In this document: in pieces, positions 1 through 8,038 of the stretch | Position numbering within the stretch: position 1 is the stretch's first letter | Layout of the letters: every line of letters begins with the position of its first letter | Assembly: GCA_034435675.1 (NCBI GenBank) | Contig: DAOTWP010000382.1 | Location: forward strand, 1 to 64,000 | DNA: 64,000 nucleotides | Direction: 5' to 3' | DNA from: DAOTWP01 sp034435675 | GTDB taxonomy: Bacteria; Chloroflexota; Anaerolineae; Aggregatilineales; Phototrophicaceae | The notes under the pieces: generated by a model | What the model was told of the DNA's origin: nothing | Seen by the model: the letters and a program-made list of their open reading frames with translations, nothing else | Database searches by the model: none | Made by a program: the position numbers and the translations under genes

Positions 1-408
1 GACGACGCCCGTGCGCATATCGTAGCGGTCGTACATCTCGCTGAAGCGCAGCGGCACCGGGGATTCGTCAAAGGTCATCGGATCCGTGACAGTGGGCTGC
101 AAAGCGGCATCGGTTGCAGAGGCTATCGTCTGGGCGCTGCCGGCGGGCAGATCATTGTTCCAGGGGGTTGGGGTTGCCTGGGCTGCGGTGGGTGGCGCGC
201 TCTGCGCCAGCATCCCGAAGGCGGACAGAGTTGGGGTCGGGCTGGCGACAGCGGGCACTGTCGTTGACACAGAAGCGGCGGCATTGGCGTCCGTGGTATT
301 CTCAACGGGCAGCGGAGTCACGCGCTGGATCGTCTCGGCGCTTCCGCAGGCTGCCAGCAGCGCAGCAGCCAGGAATAATGCTGCCAAACGCTGTAATCGG
401 GATTTCAT
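1..408 (-). CDS. Lipoprotein of unknown function (C-terminal part outside window)
   Basis: Open frame of 136 codons running off the left edge. It begins MKSRLQRLAALF and has a hydrophobic stretch ending in the lipobox LAAC at about residues 20-23, so it should be lipid-anchored on the outer face of the membrane. A low-complexity Ala/Thr/Pro/Ser linker (about residues 25-110) leads into a folded start, PVPLRFSEMYDRYDMRTGVV. The ATG has an SD (GAGGT) 6 bases upstream, and a -10-like TATAAT lies at 464-469 on the same strand. The fold after the linker is not visible, so I assign no function. It follows the alkaline phosphatase on the same strand but is separated from it by two hairpins. Confidence 0.78.
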   Translation of the reverse strand, partial: MKSRLQRLAALFLAAALLAACGSAETIQRVTPLPVENTTDANAAASVSTTVPAVASPTPTLSAFGMLAQSAPPTAAQATPTPWNNDLPAGSAQTIASATDAALQPTVTDPMTFDESPVPLRFSEMYDRYDMRTGVV

Positions 409-556
409 GGTCAACCTCAGTAGACACATTGGACGTGTTGGTTGTCAATCAATAGTTTGCTGGATTATAAATGCGGAATGCTGCGTTGGCGACGCTCGCG
501 GATAGACACTCTGTGCTGAACGCTGACACGCCCCGACAAGCGCATCACGCTGTTTA

Positions 557-595
557 GACTTCACCGGGACACGGTGTGCCATGTCCCGGTGAGTC
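557..595 (-). terminator. Long hairpin after the phosphatase gene
   Basis: CACCGGGACA (562-571) pairs with TGTCCCGGTG (582-591). The stem extends through GACT/AGTC (557-560 with 592-595) around one bulged T, and the loop is 10 bases. It lies between two same-strand genes and has no clear U-tract, so it may be a Rho-assisted or weak terminator or an RNA-stability element. Confidence 0.45.
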
Positions 596-613
596 TGTAG
601 CGGTGATGCACCA

Positions 614-638
614 GTGGGGTGAACACCAGCCACCCCAC
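614..638 (-). terminator. Second hairpin just downstream of the phosphatase stop
   Basis: GTGGGGTG (614-621) pairs with CACCCCAC (631-638) across a 9-base loop, with flanking TGCA on both sides. It starts 22 bases past the phosphatase stop codon. There is no U-tract. With the 557-595 hairpin it forms a tandem pair. Confidence 0.4.
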
Positions 639-659
639 ATGCAGCGACGTTGCCTTGTG

Positions 660-2936
660 TTACGCGGTCACCGGTTTCTGGCGGCGGCGAGCCAGCATAT
701 AGCCACCTACCAGACCGATCAGCAGCAGCCCGGCGCTGCCCACTTCCGACGGGATACCGCTGTTTGCGGGAACCAGATCGGGTGTGCGCGCCATCATCCC
801 ATTTTCTGCGGCAGGATCGAGACCAATCGCCGCTGCCATACCGAAGAAGATTTCCCGCTGGTGGTAAACACCGGTGAAGAACGCCGAGCCGGGACCCGTG
901 GCGTATACGGGCACTTCAGCAACCGTGTGTACGCTGCTGCAGGAGTTGGCAGGCAGGTTGCCGCCCAGCGCCAGCCCGTTGGGGTCGTCTTCGGGGTTGT
1001 CCACGCAGTTACCGGCATCATCGGTAATCGAGGGCGAACGCGGCACAGCGCTCACCTGGAAGTCTTCAGTGAAGGGCGGTGCATCGGACTTGCCGATTGC
1101 CAGCACAATGCTCGGTGACCAGTCATCCGGGTAGAAGTCACCATCGGCATCTTCGTAGGTCGGGTATACAGCAGTGTTGTAGATGCCAATCGCGTTGCGG
1201 CGACCCACATCATCGGTAGCAGCGTTAAAGCGTTCAACATTGACCGTGCCCCACACATCCGTGGCATGGCTGTGGTCGGCAGTGACGACGATCAGGGTGT
1301 CCGGCGCGTTCTGCTGTGCCCATTCATAAGCGGCGGCAATCGCGCGCTCGAACTCGATACCATCGGCGATGGCGCGGTCGAAGTCCATCGGGTGGAGCTG
1401 CTTGTCCACGCTGGCGGCTTCGACTTCCAGATAGAAGCCATTGGGGTTCTGGCTCAGCACCCCGATTGCGCCCATCGTCATTTCGACCAGACCGGGCTGA
1501 TCCGGGAATGCAGCGGCATTGTCCGTGTAAACGTTACGATCCAGCCAGACGTTCATGTCGGCGTTGTGGAAGATACCCAGTACGCGCTCCGGGTTTTCTG
1601 CCATCGCCGCGTCCATTTCCGCGCGGGACGTCACGATGGTGTAGCCTGCCGCTTCGTATTCTGCGAAGAGGTCACGGTCATCGCCACGACGCGAACCGTC
1701 AACCGTGTTCGGGATCATGTACTGCCCGCCGCCGCCAAAAATCACCTGCGGCATCAAGCCCATGCCATCCTGCATGTAGGGCCACGGGAGCGGACCGCCA
1801 TCCAGCGCCATTGCGGCATACGCGGCACGGTTGCTGCTGCTGCGGTTGCGCCCATGCGCCCACACTGCCGCCGGGGTTGCGTCGGTCCAGTCAGAGGTGG
1901 TCACCACACCAACCGACATACCGCGGCGGCTGGCGACGATCTGCCCGAAGGTTTCCACACGCGGATCATCCAGCGCATTCGGCGAGGTGTCGCTGTAGCC
2001 GCCGGTGGCATTCACGCTGCCAATGTGCCCGGTGTTCAGCGAGCTGGCGGTGTTGGCACTGTCTGCTGCCAGCGAGTCCACGCTGCTGGTCGCCGCCAGA
2101 CCAATCGATTCAAAAGTTTCGAAAACGAGATAATCATTGGGCGTGCCCTGCTGGTAACCGCGCGACACGACACGCACTGCGGACCAGAAGCCCACCGACG
2201 AACCATCCGCAATAAACAGAATCACGTTGCGCGCATCGCCCGGCTGCGGTTCACGCACTGTCCAGGTGACACTGTGGGCAGCGCCGCCCGCGGTAACTTC
2301 CACCGTGTATTCACCGGCTGCCGGGGCAAGCACACCACGCCAGATCACCGAACTCACTTTGTTCGGCAGGCTGGTCAGCACACCGAACTGCTGTCCGGCA
2401 ACATCGAAACCGGTCAGGACACCATCTGCCGTGAGACCAAACGTAAGCACCAGCCCGTCCGCCTGACCGCCCACAATAGTGAAGACCAGCGGGTTGTCGG
2501 TGGGTTCAAGAGTCGCGGTTTCGCCGCCTACTTCAGCCGTCACGACGCCATCGGTCACGCTGATGGTTGCCACTCCCAGCGCGGAGTTATAATACTCACC
2601 CGCCAGGGAGTCGACGCTGAAATCGGCTGCCGGGGTGCCTTCGGCGACATAACGCGCCACACGCCCGCCGTATTCCCATGCTTCTTCGGTGCCTTCAACA
2701 CCGAAGAATTCACCGACTGCTGCTCCGTTGATGGTGACGGCAAAATCTTCCGGCAGACTCGCGGCTTCTACTTCAACGCGCAGGTCGAAGTACGTCCCCG
2801 GCAGGAACTGCGCCTGATTGATCGGCAGAATCCGGACTACGGGTCCATCAGCCTGCGCGAAGGTCGGCACCAGCGTGAGCAGCAGAGCGCTCACTAGAAA
2901 TGCGGCGACGCCCAGGTTACGAGTACGTCTCACCAT
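660..2936 (-). CDS. Exported alkaline phosphatase with C-terminal membrane anchor
   Basis: Hydrolyses phosphate monoesters outside the cell. The 758-residue protein starts MVRRTRN with a signal peptide ending near TFAQA. SD AGGAG lies 9 bases upstream; the frame extends 28 codons further but would bury the signal peptide. Residues about 30-230 are an N-terminal beta-rich extension not found in classical PhoA. The alkaline phosphatase domain follows: metal-binding Asp in ILFIADGSS (about 242), catalytic Ser region DSLAADSANTASS (about 285-300), EVEAASVDKQLHP (about 510) and metal-binding TADHSHATD (about 548). The C-terminus is a hydrophobic helix followed by ARRRQK, a typical anchor or sorting tail. 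The enzyme family is clear; substrate range is unknown. The Pho-box-like promoter upstream suggests phosphate-starvation control. Confidence 0.93.
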   Translation of the reverse strand: MVRRTRNLGVAAFLVSALLLTLVPTFAQADGPVVRILPINQAQFLPGTYFDLRVEVEAASLPEDFAVTINGAAVGEFFGVEGTEEAWEYGGRVARYVAEGTPAADFSVDSLAGEYYNSALGVATISVTDGVVTAEVGGETATLEPTDNPLVFTIVGGQADGLVLTFGLTADGVLTGFDVAGQQFGVLTSLPNKVSSVIWRGVLAPAAGEYTVEVTAGGAAHSVTWTVREPQPGDARNVILFIADGSSVGFWSAVRVVSRGYQQGTPNDYLVFETFESIGLAATSSVDSLAADSANTASSLNTGHIGSVNATGGYSDTSPNALDDPRVETFGQIVASRRGMSVGVVTTSDWTDATPAAVWAHGRNRSSSNRAAYAAMALDGGPLPWPYMQDGMGLMPQVIFGGGGQYMIPNTVDGSRRGDDRDLFAEYEAAGYTIVTSRAEMDAAMAENPERVLGIFHNADMNVWLDRNVYTDNAAAFPDQPGLVEMTMGAIGVLSQNPNGFYLEVEAASVDKQLHPMDFDRAIADGIEFERAIAAAYEWAQQNAPDTLIVVTADHSHATDVWGTVNVERFNAATDDVGRRNAIGIYNTAVYPTYEDADGDFYPDDWSPSIVLAIGKSDAPPFTEDFQVSAVPRSPSITDDAGNCVDNPEDDPNGLALGGNLPANSCSSVHTVAEVPVYATGPGSAFFTGVYHQREIFFGMAAAIGLDPAAENGMMARTPDLVPANSGIPSEVGSAGLLLIGLVGGYMLARRRQKPVTA

Positions 2937-3041
2937 ATAGAATTGCTCCTGAACACATTTTGCGGACTGCTTATGAACGATAGTTTTGTCACGCGCGAGG
3001 CAGGTTACAGTGGAGATCAAGAAATGCGTGCGACTTTACAG

Positions 3042-3089
3042 AAGATAAGGAGTTGTTGTTAAAACAGCGAATTGGATCGTTAAAACAGC
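3042..3089 (-). promoter_or_regulatory. Pho-box-like direct repeat and -10 box of the phosphatase gene
   Basis: GTTAAAACAGC occurs exactly twice (3058-3068 and 3079-3089), spaced 21 bases start to start, about two helical turns. On the gene strand this reads GCTGTTTTAAC twice, followed 10 bases later by TATCTT (3042-3047). A tandem activator site ending about 10 bases before the -10, with no -35, is the layout of PhoB/PhoP-activated promoters, and the half-site resembles CTGTCATAAA. The predicted leader is about 100 bases. The regulator identity is inferred. Confidence 0.6.
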
Positions 3090-3221
3090 TTTAATGCCAA
3101 AATAACACTCTCGCTATATTGATACAACATATCGTTTGGGTGGTCTATGGCACCGGGCAGCAGCGAGTCAGTGCAGCGAACGCCGGGTACAGTACGCCGC
3201 CAGCAGAAGGCTGCCTGCCGG

Positions 3222-3242
3222 ACAAGGGGCTAAACCCCTTGT
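3222..3242. repeat. Perfect 8-bp hairpin ACAAGGGG/CCCCTTGT
   Basis: ACAAGGGG (3222-3229) and CCCCTTGT (3235-3242) flank a 5-base loop, with CCGG/CCGG pairing outside. It stands in a gene-free stretch (2937-3351) between the phosphatase promoter and the end of the FMN-protein gene. The same ACAAGGGG core ends the fold-back element at 49891-50084, but similarity beyond the core is not evident. I see no gene in this stretch. Confidence 0.4.
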
Positions 3243-3319
3243 TCACCCGGCATGCGCACATTGAGGGGAGAATTGATCAACAGGCAGAGCAGCATTGCCC
3301 CGCGCGTAACTCGAATTTG

Positions 3320-3349
3320 CCGGGTTGTTCTTGAGGGAGACCAACCCGG
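3320..3349 (-). terminator. Hairpin terminator of the ArsR/FMN-protein operon
   Basis: CCGGGTTG (3320-3327) and CAACCCGG (3342-3349) form a perfect 8-bp stem with a 14-base loop, starting 3 bases after the stop codon of the minus-strand gene at 3352. The downstream sequence is only mildly A/T-rich, so efficiency is uncertain. Confidence 0.5.
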
Positions 3350-3351
3350 TG

Positions 3352-3813
3352 TTACCCCCGCCAGACACGGGGCGTGCCGAACAAATCTGCCAGTTCAATG
3401 CGCCAGGGCGTCAGCTTGAGCAGCCCATAACCGGGACTGTCCACGCTGCCGAAGAACGGCGCGAGATCATACCCCAGCGGCGGTGGCGTTGAACCAAATA
3501 GTGTCCACAAACGCTGTTTTTCCGCCGGGTCGTCTGCCCATTCCGCGTGGCAGTCCACATAAACCGGCTTAAGCGGGTCTTTCATGTAGCACAGGCTGAC
3601 CTGCGGATTATGCGCCAGATGCTTTGCCTTCAGGCTTGCTCGCCCGGTAGCAATCCAGCCCGTCGTGCCCGCGCTGTGGTTCTCCCACAGGGGATGCAGC
3701 ACTCGCGAACGGGGGCGGTTCTGCGCGTCCATTGTCGCGACACTGCACCACACCTGCGCATGCACCAGCGCGAGGAACTCATCGGCAATTGCGCTGAACG
3801 GCACACTGTTCAT
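3352..3813 (-). CDS. Pyridoxamine 5'-phosphate oxidase-like FMN-binding protein
   Basis: 153 residues, normal length for small flavin-binding split-barrel proteins. The N-terminal strand pair (VWCSVATMDAQNRPRSRVLHPLWE), the GWIATGRASLKAKHL segment and the NPQVSLCYMKD strand followed by VYVDCHAEWADDP match the pyridoxamine 5'-phosphate oxidase/general stress protein 26 superfamily, which binds FMN, F420 or heme. It lacks the full-length PdxH architecture, so vitamin B6 synthesis is unlikely; the substrate is unknown. Its ATG overlaps the stop of the upstream ArsR-type gene (ATGA at 3810-3813), so the two are translationally coupled and the regulator probably controls it. Confidence 0.8.
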   Translation of the reverse strand: MNSVPFSAIADEFLALVHAQVWCSVATMDAQNRPRSRVLHPLWENHSAGTTGWIATGRASLKAKHLAHNPQVSLCYMKDPLKPVYVDCHAEWADDPAEKQRLWTLFGSTPPPLGYDLAPFFGSVDSPGYGLLKLTPWRIELADLFGTPRVWRG

Positions 3814-4427
3814 GCCGGAGTCTCCTCCTCCGCTGCCAGCCAGTAATCACCACCACCACGTTCCCGGCGCATGAAACCGTATTCCACCAGACTGCGCCGC
3901 AGCGTTGCGTAATCCGCGTTGATTTCGGTCAGGATAGCGTTGACCTCTTTTTCGGAATAGCGCACACCCGGCTCAAAGCGTGCTGCCGCCCAGCGCAGGA
4001 TTACCAGCCACTTCTTGTCCTTAACCGGCATCCTTACGAGCCTGCCATCGAAGGTATGGCTGCGCAGGATTTTCTTGTCCTCGTCGCTCCAGTCCAGCGC
4101 GTCAATCCAGGCATTGTCTGACGAGTCTTTGGCGCGTTCCGCAGTGGGTGGGGTGTCAATTTCCGCCACATAGGACTTGAAGCGGGCGATGCGCGACTCA
4201 TTCGTCCGGCAGAAATGCTGGTTGCCCGCCATGCGCAAAGTCACCAGCCCGCTTTCGCGCAGCTTCCTGACATGGTGCGAGATGGTCGGCTCGGTCAGCT
4301 TCAGGCGTTCCGCGAGTTCAGTGATCGTATATTCACGCTCACTCAACAAGCCGAGCATCGTCAGCCGCTGTTCGTCTGCCAGCGCCTTGAGCATATACAG
4401 CAGATCAGTCTGCTGAGTGATGTCCAT
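3810..4427 (-). CDS. ArsR-family regulator with C-terminal DUF2087
   Basis: 205 residues from the ATG that has SD AAGGAGG 7 bases upstream; the frame extends 9 codons further without a better signal. Residues about 5-85 form an ArsR winged helix (LLSEREYTITELAERLKLTE, then TISHHVRKLRESGLV). Residues about 125-200 match DUF2087 (DKKILRSHTFDGRLVRMP and YATLRRSLVEYGFMRRE). The known role of such fusions is transcriptional repression. No Cys-rich metal site is visible in the HTH part, so the signal may be organic or sensed by DUF2087. An operator-like inverted repeat overlaps its own promoter (4457-4491), and the gene is coupled to the FMN-binding protein downstream. Confidence 0.88.
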   Translation of the reverse strand: MDITQQTDLLYMLKALADEQRLTMLGLLSEREYTITELAERLKLTEPTISHHVRKLRESGLVTLRMAGNQHFCRTNESRIARFKSYVAEIDTPPTAERAKDSSDNAWIDALDWSDEDKKILRSHTFDGRLVRMPVKDKKWLVILRWAAARFEPGVRYSEKEVNAILTEINADYATLRRSLVEYGFMRRERGGGDYWLAAEEETPA

Positions 4428-4456
4428 ATACAGCCTCCTTATTTCGATGAACATCT

Positions 4457-4491
4457 AATTTGAAGTTTATCAAAATTTTTTAGACTGTCAA
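4457..4491 (-). promoter_or_regulatory. Strong promoter overlapped by ArsR-type operator
   Basis: On the gene strand a perfect -35 TTGACA (4486-4491) is followed after 16 bases by TAAACT (4464-4469). The imperfect palindrome AATTTGA-N6-TCAAAATT (4457-4477) covers the -10 and half of the spacer, the usual position for an autorepressing ArsR-family operator. The region is markedly AT-richer than its surroundings. Confidence 0.65.
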
Positions 4492-4523
4492 GAGGTCACA
4501 ACGGATCAGCATGACTGCCGCTG

Positions 4524-5552
4524 CTAGAGCGCGCTGTGGGTGCGTTCAATCAACCGCAGTGCTTCAAGCTGCATTTCTGCGGAGCGGCGTCCCAGGCTGG
4601 CGAGTTCGACACTCTGTTCTTTGCCGGACAGATGCCGCTGCGCCTGTGACATACAGATGATGCCCCAGCGGATATTGCCCATAATTTCCCACCAGTCCAC
4701 CGCAGCCCGGTCAACCTGTCTGCCGCTGTAAGCCTCGTAGTGGCGCAGGAAGGTTTCGCGGTCACTCAGCCCGGCAAAGTGCAGCCGCCCATTGCCGAAA
4801 CGCCAGTCACGCATACACGGGTACGCCAGTTCCTCCAGCGGGTCGCCCACGTGCGCAAATTCCCAGTCAATTACCGCCGCCAGTCCCTGCGCGTCCACCA
4901 GCAGATTCCCCAGCCGAAAATCGCCATGAATAAAGGTCCGCTGCGCGCAGTCGGGCGCGTGGTGTTCTGCCCAGCGCAGCGCAAATTCCCAGGGCGGGCT
5001 GCTGACGCCGAGGTCATCCAGCAGGCGATACGTTTCGCGCACAGTATCCAGCGCGGGGCTGCTACCCGGTGCTGGCTGACGCAGGAAATCAATGCCGTAG
5101 GCGGCAGGGTTCATGCGATGAATCAGCGCGAGCTGCTCTGCCATTTGCTGCGGCAGTGCGCTGCGTGCTGCCGCGAGTTCGGGCAGTTGGATCACCTGTC
5201 GCCCGACCGACACCCCGGCGACAAAATCCATGATGAAGAATGGGCTGCCCAGCAGGTCCGGGTCACTGTGATACCAGCGCATAGCCGCCACACGCACTCC
5301 ACTTTTGTGGGCGGCGTCCATCATACGGTATTCCTGTTCACGGGTCAGCGCACCCTCGAACATCTGCGTCGGGTGATCTTTGCGCAGCACGAGCGACTGC
5401 GGCGTACCAGCCAGTTCGACTTCCAGCTTCCACGTATCGCGTGATGCTCCTCCGGCAAGCTGCTGTGCGCCCGTGATGACTGCCGTTCCGCCGGTTTGAT
5501 GCTGTAAATATGCTTCCAACCGCTGCCTAAATGTATCAAAATCCATCGGCAT
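4524..5552 (-). CDS. Phosphotransferase (APH/choline kinase fold) family protein
   Basis: 342 residues starting MPMDFDTFRQRLE; the open frame extends 34 codons further, but a purine-rich GAGAG precedes this ATG. The catalytic Brenner motif HGDFRLGN is followed by the metal-binding IDWEFAHVGDPLEEL, and the N-lobe carries LVLRKDHPTQM with the likely ATP-binding Lys. This matches aminoglycoside-phosphotransferase-like kinases, including the ACAD10/11-type kinases that phosphorylate 4-hydroxyacyl-CoAs. An acyl-CoA dehydrogenase gene lies 1.2 kb away on the other strand, so a lipid catabolic role is more plausible than antibiotic resistance. Substrate not determined by sequence. Confidence 0.85.
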   Translation of the reverse strand: MPMDFDTFRQRLEAYLQHQTGGTAVITGAQQLAGGASRDTWKLEVELAGTPQSLVLRKDHPTQMFEGALTREQEYRMMDAAHKSGVRVAAMRWYHSDPDLLGSPFFIMDFVAGVSVGRQVIQLPELAAARSALPQQMAEQLALIHRMNPAAYGIDFLRQPAPGSSPALDTVRETYRLLDDLGVSSPPWEFALRWAEHHAPDCAQRTFIHGDFRLGNLLVDAQGLAAVIDWEFAHVGDPLEELAYPCMRDWRFGNGRLHFAGLSDRETFLRHYEAYSGRQVDRAAVDWWEIMGNIRWGIICMSQAQRHLSGKEQSVELASLGRRSAEMQLEALRLIERTHSAL

Positions 5553-5726
5553 TAACTCTCTAGATCCACTGCCAGCAAAATCTCCTACCGGGATTTTAGA
5601 ACACTGCCTCAGCAAACACCAATTTAGCGCACGGGGGCGGTCTATGGGCAGCAACGGATGTGCAGCGCCACACAGTTCCTGCTATGCTGGCAGCAGCAAA
5701 CACACAACAGGGAGCAGGCACAGAAC

Positions 5727-6617
5727 ATGCTAAAGCTGCGCACAACCTACCGGGAAGCAATCAAGGCGGCAGTCGCGGCACAGCAGCAGAACAGCCAGGT
5801 GCTTGACCTGCCTGCCGGGCGGCTGGAATATGCGCTGGCGGGCACAGGGAATCACCATGTGCTGATTGCCCATTCCGCGATGGGCGCTTATGACCAGTCG
5901 CTTGCTACCGGGCGCCGTTTCCCGCAGTGCCGCATTATCGCGCCGTCACGCGCGGGCTACCTGCGCACGGCACTGCAAACCGGCAGCACCCCGGCGCAAA
6001 TGGCGGATTCGTTCGCGGCGCTGCTGGATGCGCTGGCGGTGGAGTGTGTGCTGATGGTCGGGTTTTCGGCGGGGGGCATGTCGGCGGTGGAGTTTGCGCT
6101 GCGCCATACGGATCGCTGCTGTGGGCTGGTACTGGGCGCGGCAATCACGCAGCCGCTGCCCGCCTATGTGCGCCGTGTCCTCGCGCCACTGGCGTTATCG
6201 CTGCGGTCTGACTTCCTCAATTGGGTGGTGAGCAGCACAGCACGCCGCACCGTTGTGCCGCTGCGCGCTGCCGACGAGGACACCCGGCACATCCTCAGCG
6301 CCCTGCTGCGCGCCAACCCTGCCAGCCATCGCTGGGCAGGCTATGAACTGGACATCGCCCAGGCACGCACATTTTGCCCCCCGCTGGAGCGGATTCGTGT
6401 CCCGACCCTGTTGATTCACGGCACACGCGACGTACTCGTGCCCTATGTGCAGGCGCAGCAGGCAGCGCAGCGCATCCCCAACGCTCAACTGCTGACGCTT
6501 CGCGGTGGGCAGCATGACGCGCCTGTACTCTACCCCCGGCAGGTGCTGCCCCGTTTGCAGGCGTTTGTCGAGGCTGCCTTCGCGCAGTCGTGTGCCGGGG
6601 CAGTGCCCGGCGCATAA
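5727..6617 (+). CDS. Alpha/beta hydrolase
   Basis: 296 residues starting MLKLRTTYRE, with SD GGGAG upstream; an alternative upstream start adds 23 poor residues. The fold shows the oxyanion/early strand region HVLIAHSAMGAY, the nucleophile elbow GFSAGG, the acid strand LLIHGTRDVLVPY and the His motif GGQHDAP. Together these complete a Ser-Asp-His triad. A short alpha-helical cap lies between. Cytoplasmic by lack of a signal peptide. It is divergent from the kinase gene and upstream of the acyl-CoA dehydrogenase; the substrate (ester, lactone or thioester) cannot be inferred. Confidence 0.85.
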   Translation: MLKLRTTYREAIKAAVAAQQQNSQVLDLPAGRLEYALAGTGNHHVLIAHSAMGAYDQSLATGRRFPQCRIIAPSRAGYLRTALQTGSTPAQMADSFAALLDALAVECVLMVGFSAGGMSAVEFALRHTDRCCGLVLGAAITQPLPAYVRRVLAPLALSLRSDFLNWVVSSTARRTVVPLRAADEDTRHILSALLRANPASHRWAGYELDIAQARTFCPPLERIRVPTLLIHGTRDVLVPYVQAQQAAQRIPNAQLLTLRGGQHDAPVLYPRQVLPRLQAFVEAAFAQSCAGAVPGA

Positions 6618-6716
6618 CCTGCGCAATGGACTGCGTGACAGGCGTTATGTGAATGGGTATCATTCAGCGGCAGAATCTAATTGCGGTTAAATTAACTTTG
6701 CCAAAGAGGTTGTTTT

Positions 6717-7928
6717 ATGATGGACTTTACAATTTCAGACCATGTTCAGGAGCTTGTTCACCGCATTCACCAGTTCCTCAATGAGCATGTGATCCCGCTG
6801 GAAGTCGAACTGCTGCGCACCGGGCGCGATCTGGCGGTTGAGGAGGTGCTGACCATGCGCCGCCATGCCAAAGCCGCCGGGCTGTTCGCGCCGACGATGC
6901 CCAAAGAACTGGGCGGGCTGGGGCTGACCATTCAGGAGTGGGTTCCTGTGCTGGAAGCCGCCGGACGCAGCCTGATCGGTCCACTGGCGCTGCACTGTGC
7001 CGCCCCGGACGAGGGCAACATGCACCTGCTGCATATGTTCGCCAGCGAGGAACAGCGCGAACGCTATTTAAAGCCGCTGGCAGCAGGCGAAATCTTTTCC
7101 GGCTTTTCGATGACCGAGCCGCCGCCCGGCGCAGGCAGTGACCCGCGTATGATTCGCACGGTGGGCGTGCGAGATGCTGACGAGTGGGTCATCAACGGGC
7201 ACAAGTGGTGGACCAGCAACGGCGAGGTGGCAGACTTCCTGATTATCATGGCGCGCACCGACCCGGATGTTCACCCGTATAAGGGCTGCACACAGTTCAT
7301 CGCGCCGATCAACACCCCCGGCATCGAAATTGTGCGCGATGTGCCGATGCTGGGCACAAAAGACTTTGGCGGGCATGTCGAAATCCGTTACAAAGACCTG
7401 CGCCTGCCCAACAGCGCCATCCTCGGCAACGAAGGTGACGGCTTTGCGCTGGCGCAGCACCGGCTGGGACCGGCGCGGTTGACGCACTGTATGCGCTGGA
7501 CGGGCATCGCGCAGCGGGCGCTGGAAATCGCCGTCCAGTATGGCAGCACACGCGAGGCATTCGGCGGGGCGCTCAACACACACCAATCCGTCCAGTGGAT
7601 GATTGCCGACAGCGAAATCGAATTGCAGGCAGGGCGACTGATGATGCACAATGCAGCCTGGCTGCTGGCGAACGGCAGCCAGGCGCGGCAGGAAACCGCG
7701 ATGGCGAAGGTGTTTATTGCCGAGGCAGTCAACCGCGTTGTGGATCGCGCACTGCAAATCTGCGGCGGCATGGGTGTCAGCCGCGATCTGCCGCTGAGCA
7801 CGTGGTACGAAAAGGCGCGCGCCTTCCGCATTTACGACGGCGCATCCGAAGTGCATCGCATGGTCATCGCGCGCGAAACGATCAAGAAGCACGCGGGCGA
7901 TCCCAAACAGCGCAAAACCGGCGATTAA
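6717..7928 (+). CDS. Acyl-CoA dehydrogenase family protein
   Basis: 403 residues, full length for the family. The N-terminal helical domain, the central beta domain with the FAD-contacting FSMTEPPPGAGSDPRMI and INGHKWWTSNG, and the C-terminal helical domain with LQICGGMGVSRDLPLSTWYEKARAFRIYDGASEVHRMVIAR are all present. It oxidises an acyl-CoA to the enoyl-CoA and passes electrons to ETF. The closest architecture is ACAD10/11-like, consistent with the nearby APH-like kinase. SD AGAGG precedes tandem ATG codons at 6717 and 6720. A hairpin follows the gene. Confidence 0.93.
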   Translation: MMDFTISDHVQELVHRIHQFLNEHVIPLEVELLRTGRDLAVEEVLTMRRHAKAAGLFAPTMPKELGGLGLTIQEWVPVLEAAGRSLIGPLALHCAAPDEGNMHLLHMFASEEQRERYLKPLAAGEIFSGFSMTEPPPGAGSDPRMIRTVGVRDADEWVINGHKWWTSNGEVADFLIIMARTDPDVHPYKGCTQFIAPINTPGIEIVRDVPMLGTKDFGGHVEIRYKDLRLPNSAILGNEGDGFALAQHRLGPARLTHCMRWTGIAQRALEIAVQYGSTREAFGGALNTHQSVQWMIADSEIELQAGRLMMHNAAWLLANGSQARQETAMAKVFIAEAVNRVVDRALQICGGMGVSRDLPLSTWYEKARAFRIYDGASEVHRMVIARETIKKHAGDPKQRKTGD

Positions 7929-7938
7929 CGCGCGGCTC

Positions 7939-7990
7939 GCATGCGGGGTGGTTTGAGAGGGCGGGAGTGCTGCTCGCCCTCCGCCCATGC
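7939..7990 (+). terminator. Nested hairpin after acyl-CoA dehydrogenase
   Basis: GAGGGCG (7957-7963) pairs with CGCCCTC (7975-7981), with an outer GCATG/CATGC pairing (7939-7943 with 7986-7990). It starts 10 bases after the stop. No U-tract follows, so termination is only putative. Confidence 0.4.
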
Positions 7991-8038
7991 GCACGAACAA
8001 ATATTCATCGCCCACTCAGGGAAACATGTTAGCTTTAG

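Noticed and set aside
1266..2897. A 543-codon open frame on the plus strand opposite the alkaline phosphatase
   Set aside because: It is antisense to a gene with clear motifs, has no SD or family match, and has the His/Arg-rich composition of a GC-rich shadow frame.
2937..3020. An upstream start for the alkaline phosphatase that adds 28 residues
   Set aside because: It would bury the signal peptide; the ATG at 2936 has a proper SD.
3119..3334. 71-codon open frame in the gap upstream of the phosphatase gene
   Set aside because: It crosses a strong hairpin, has no SD and resembles no protein.
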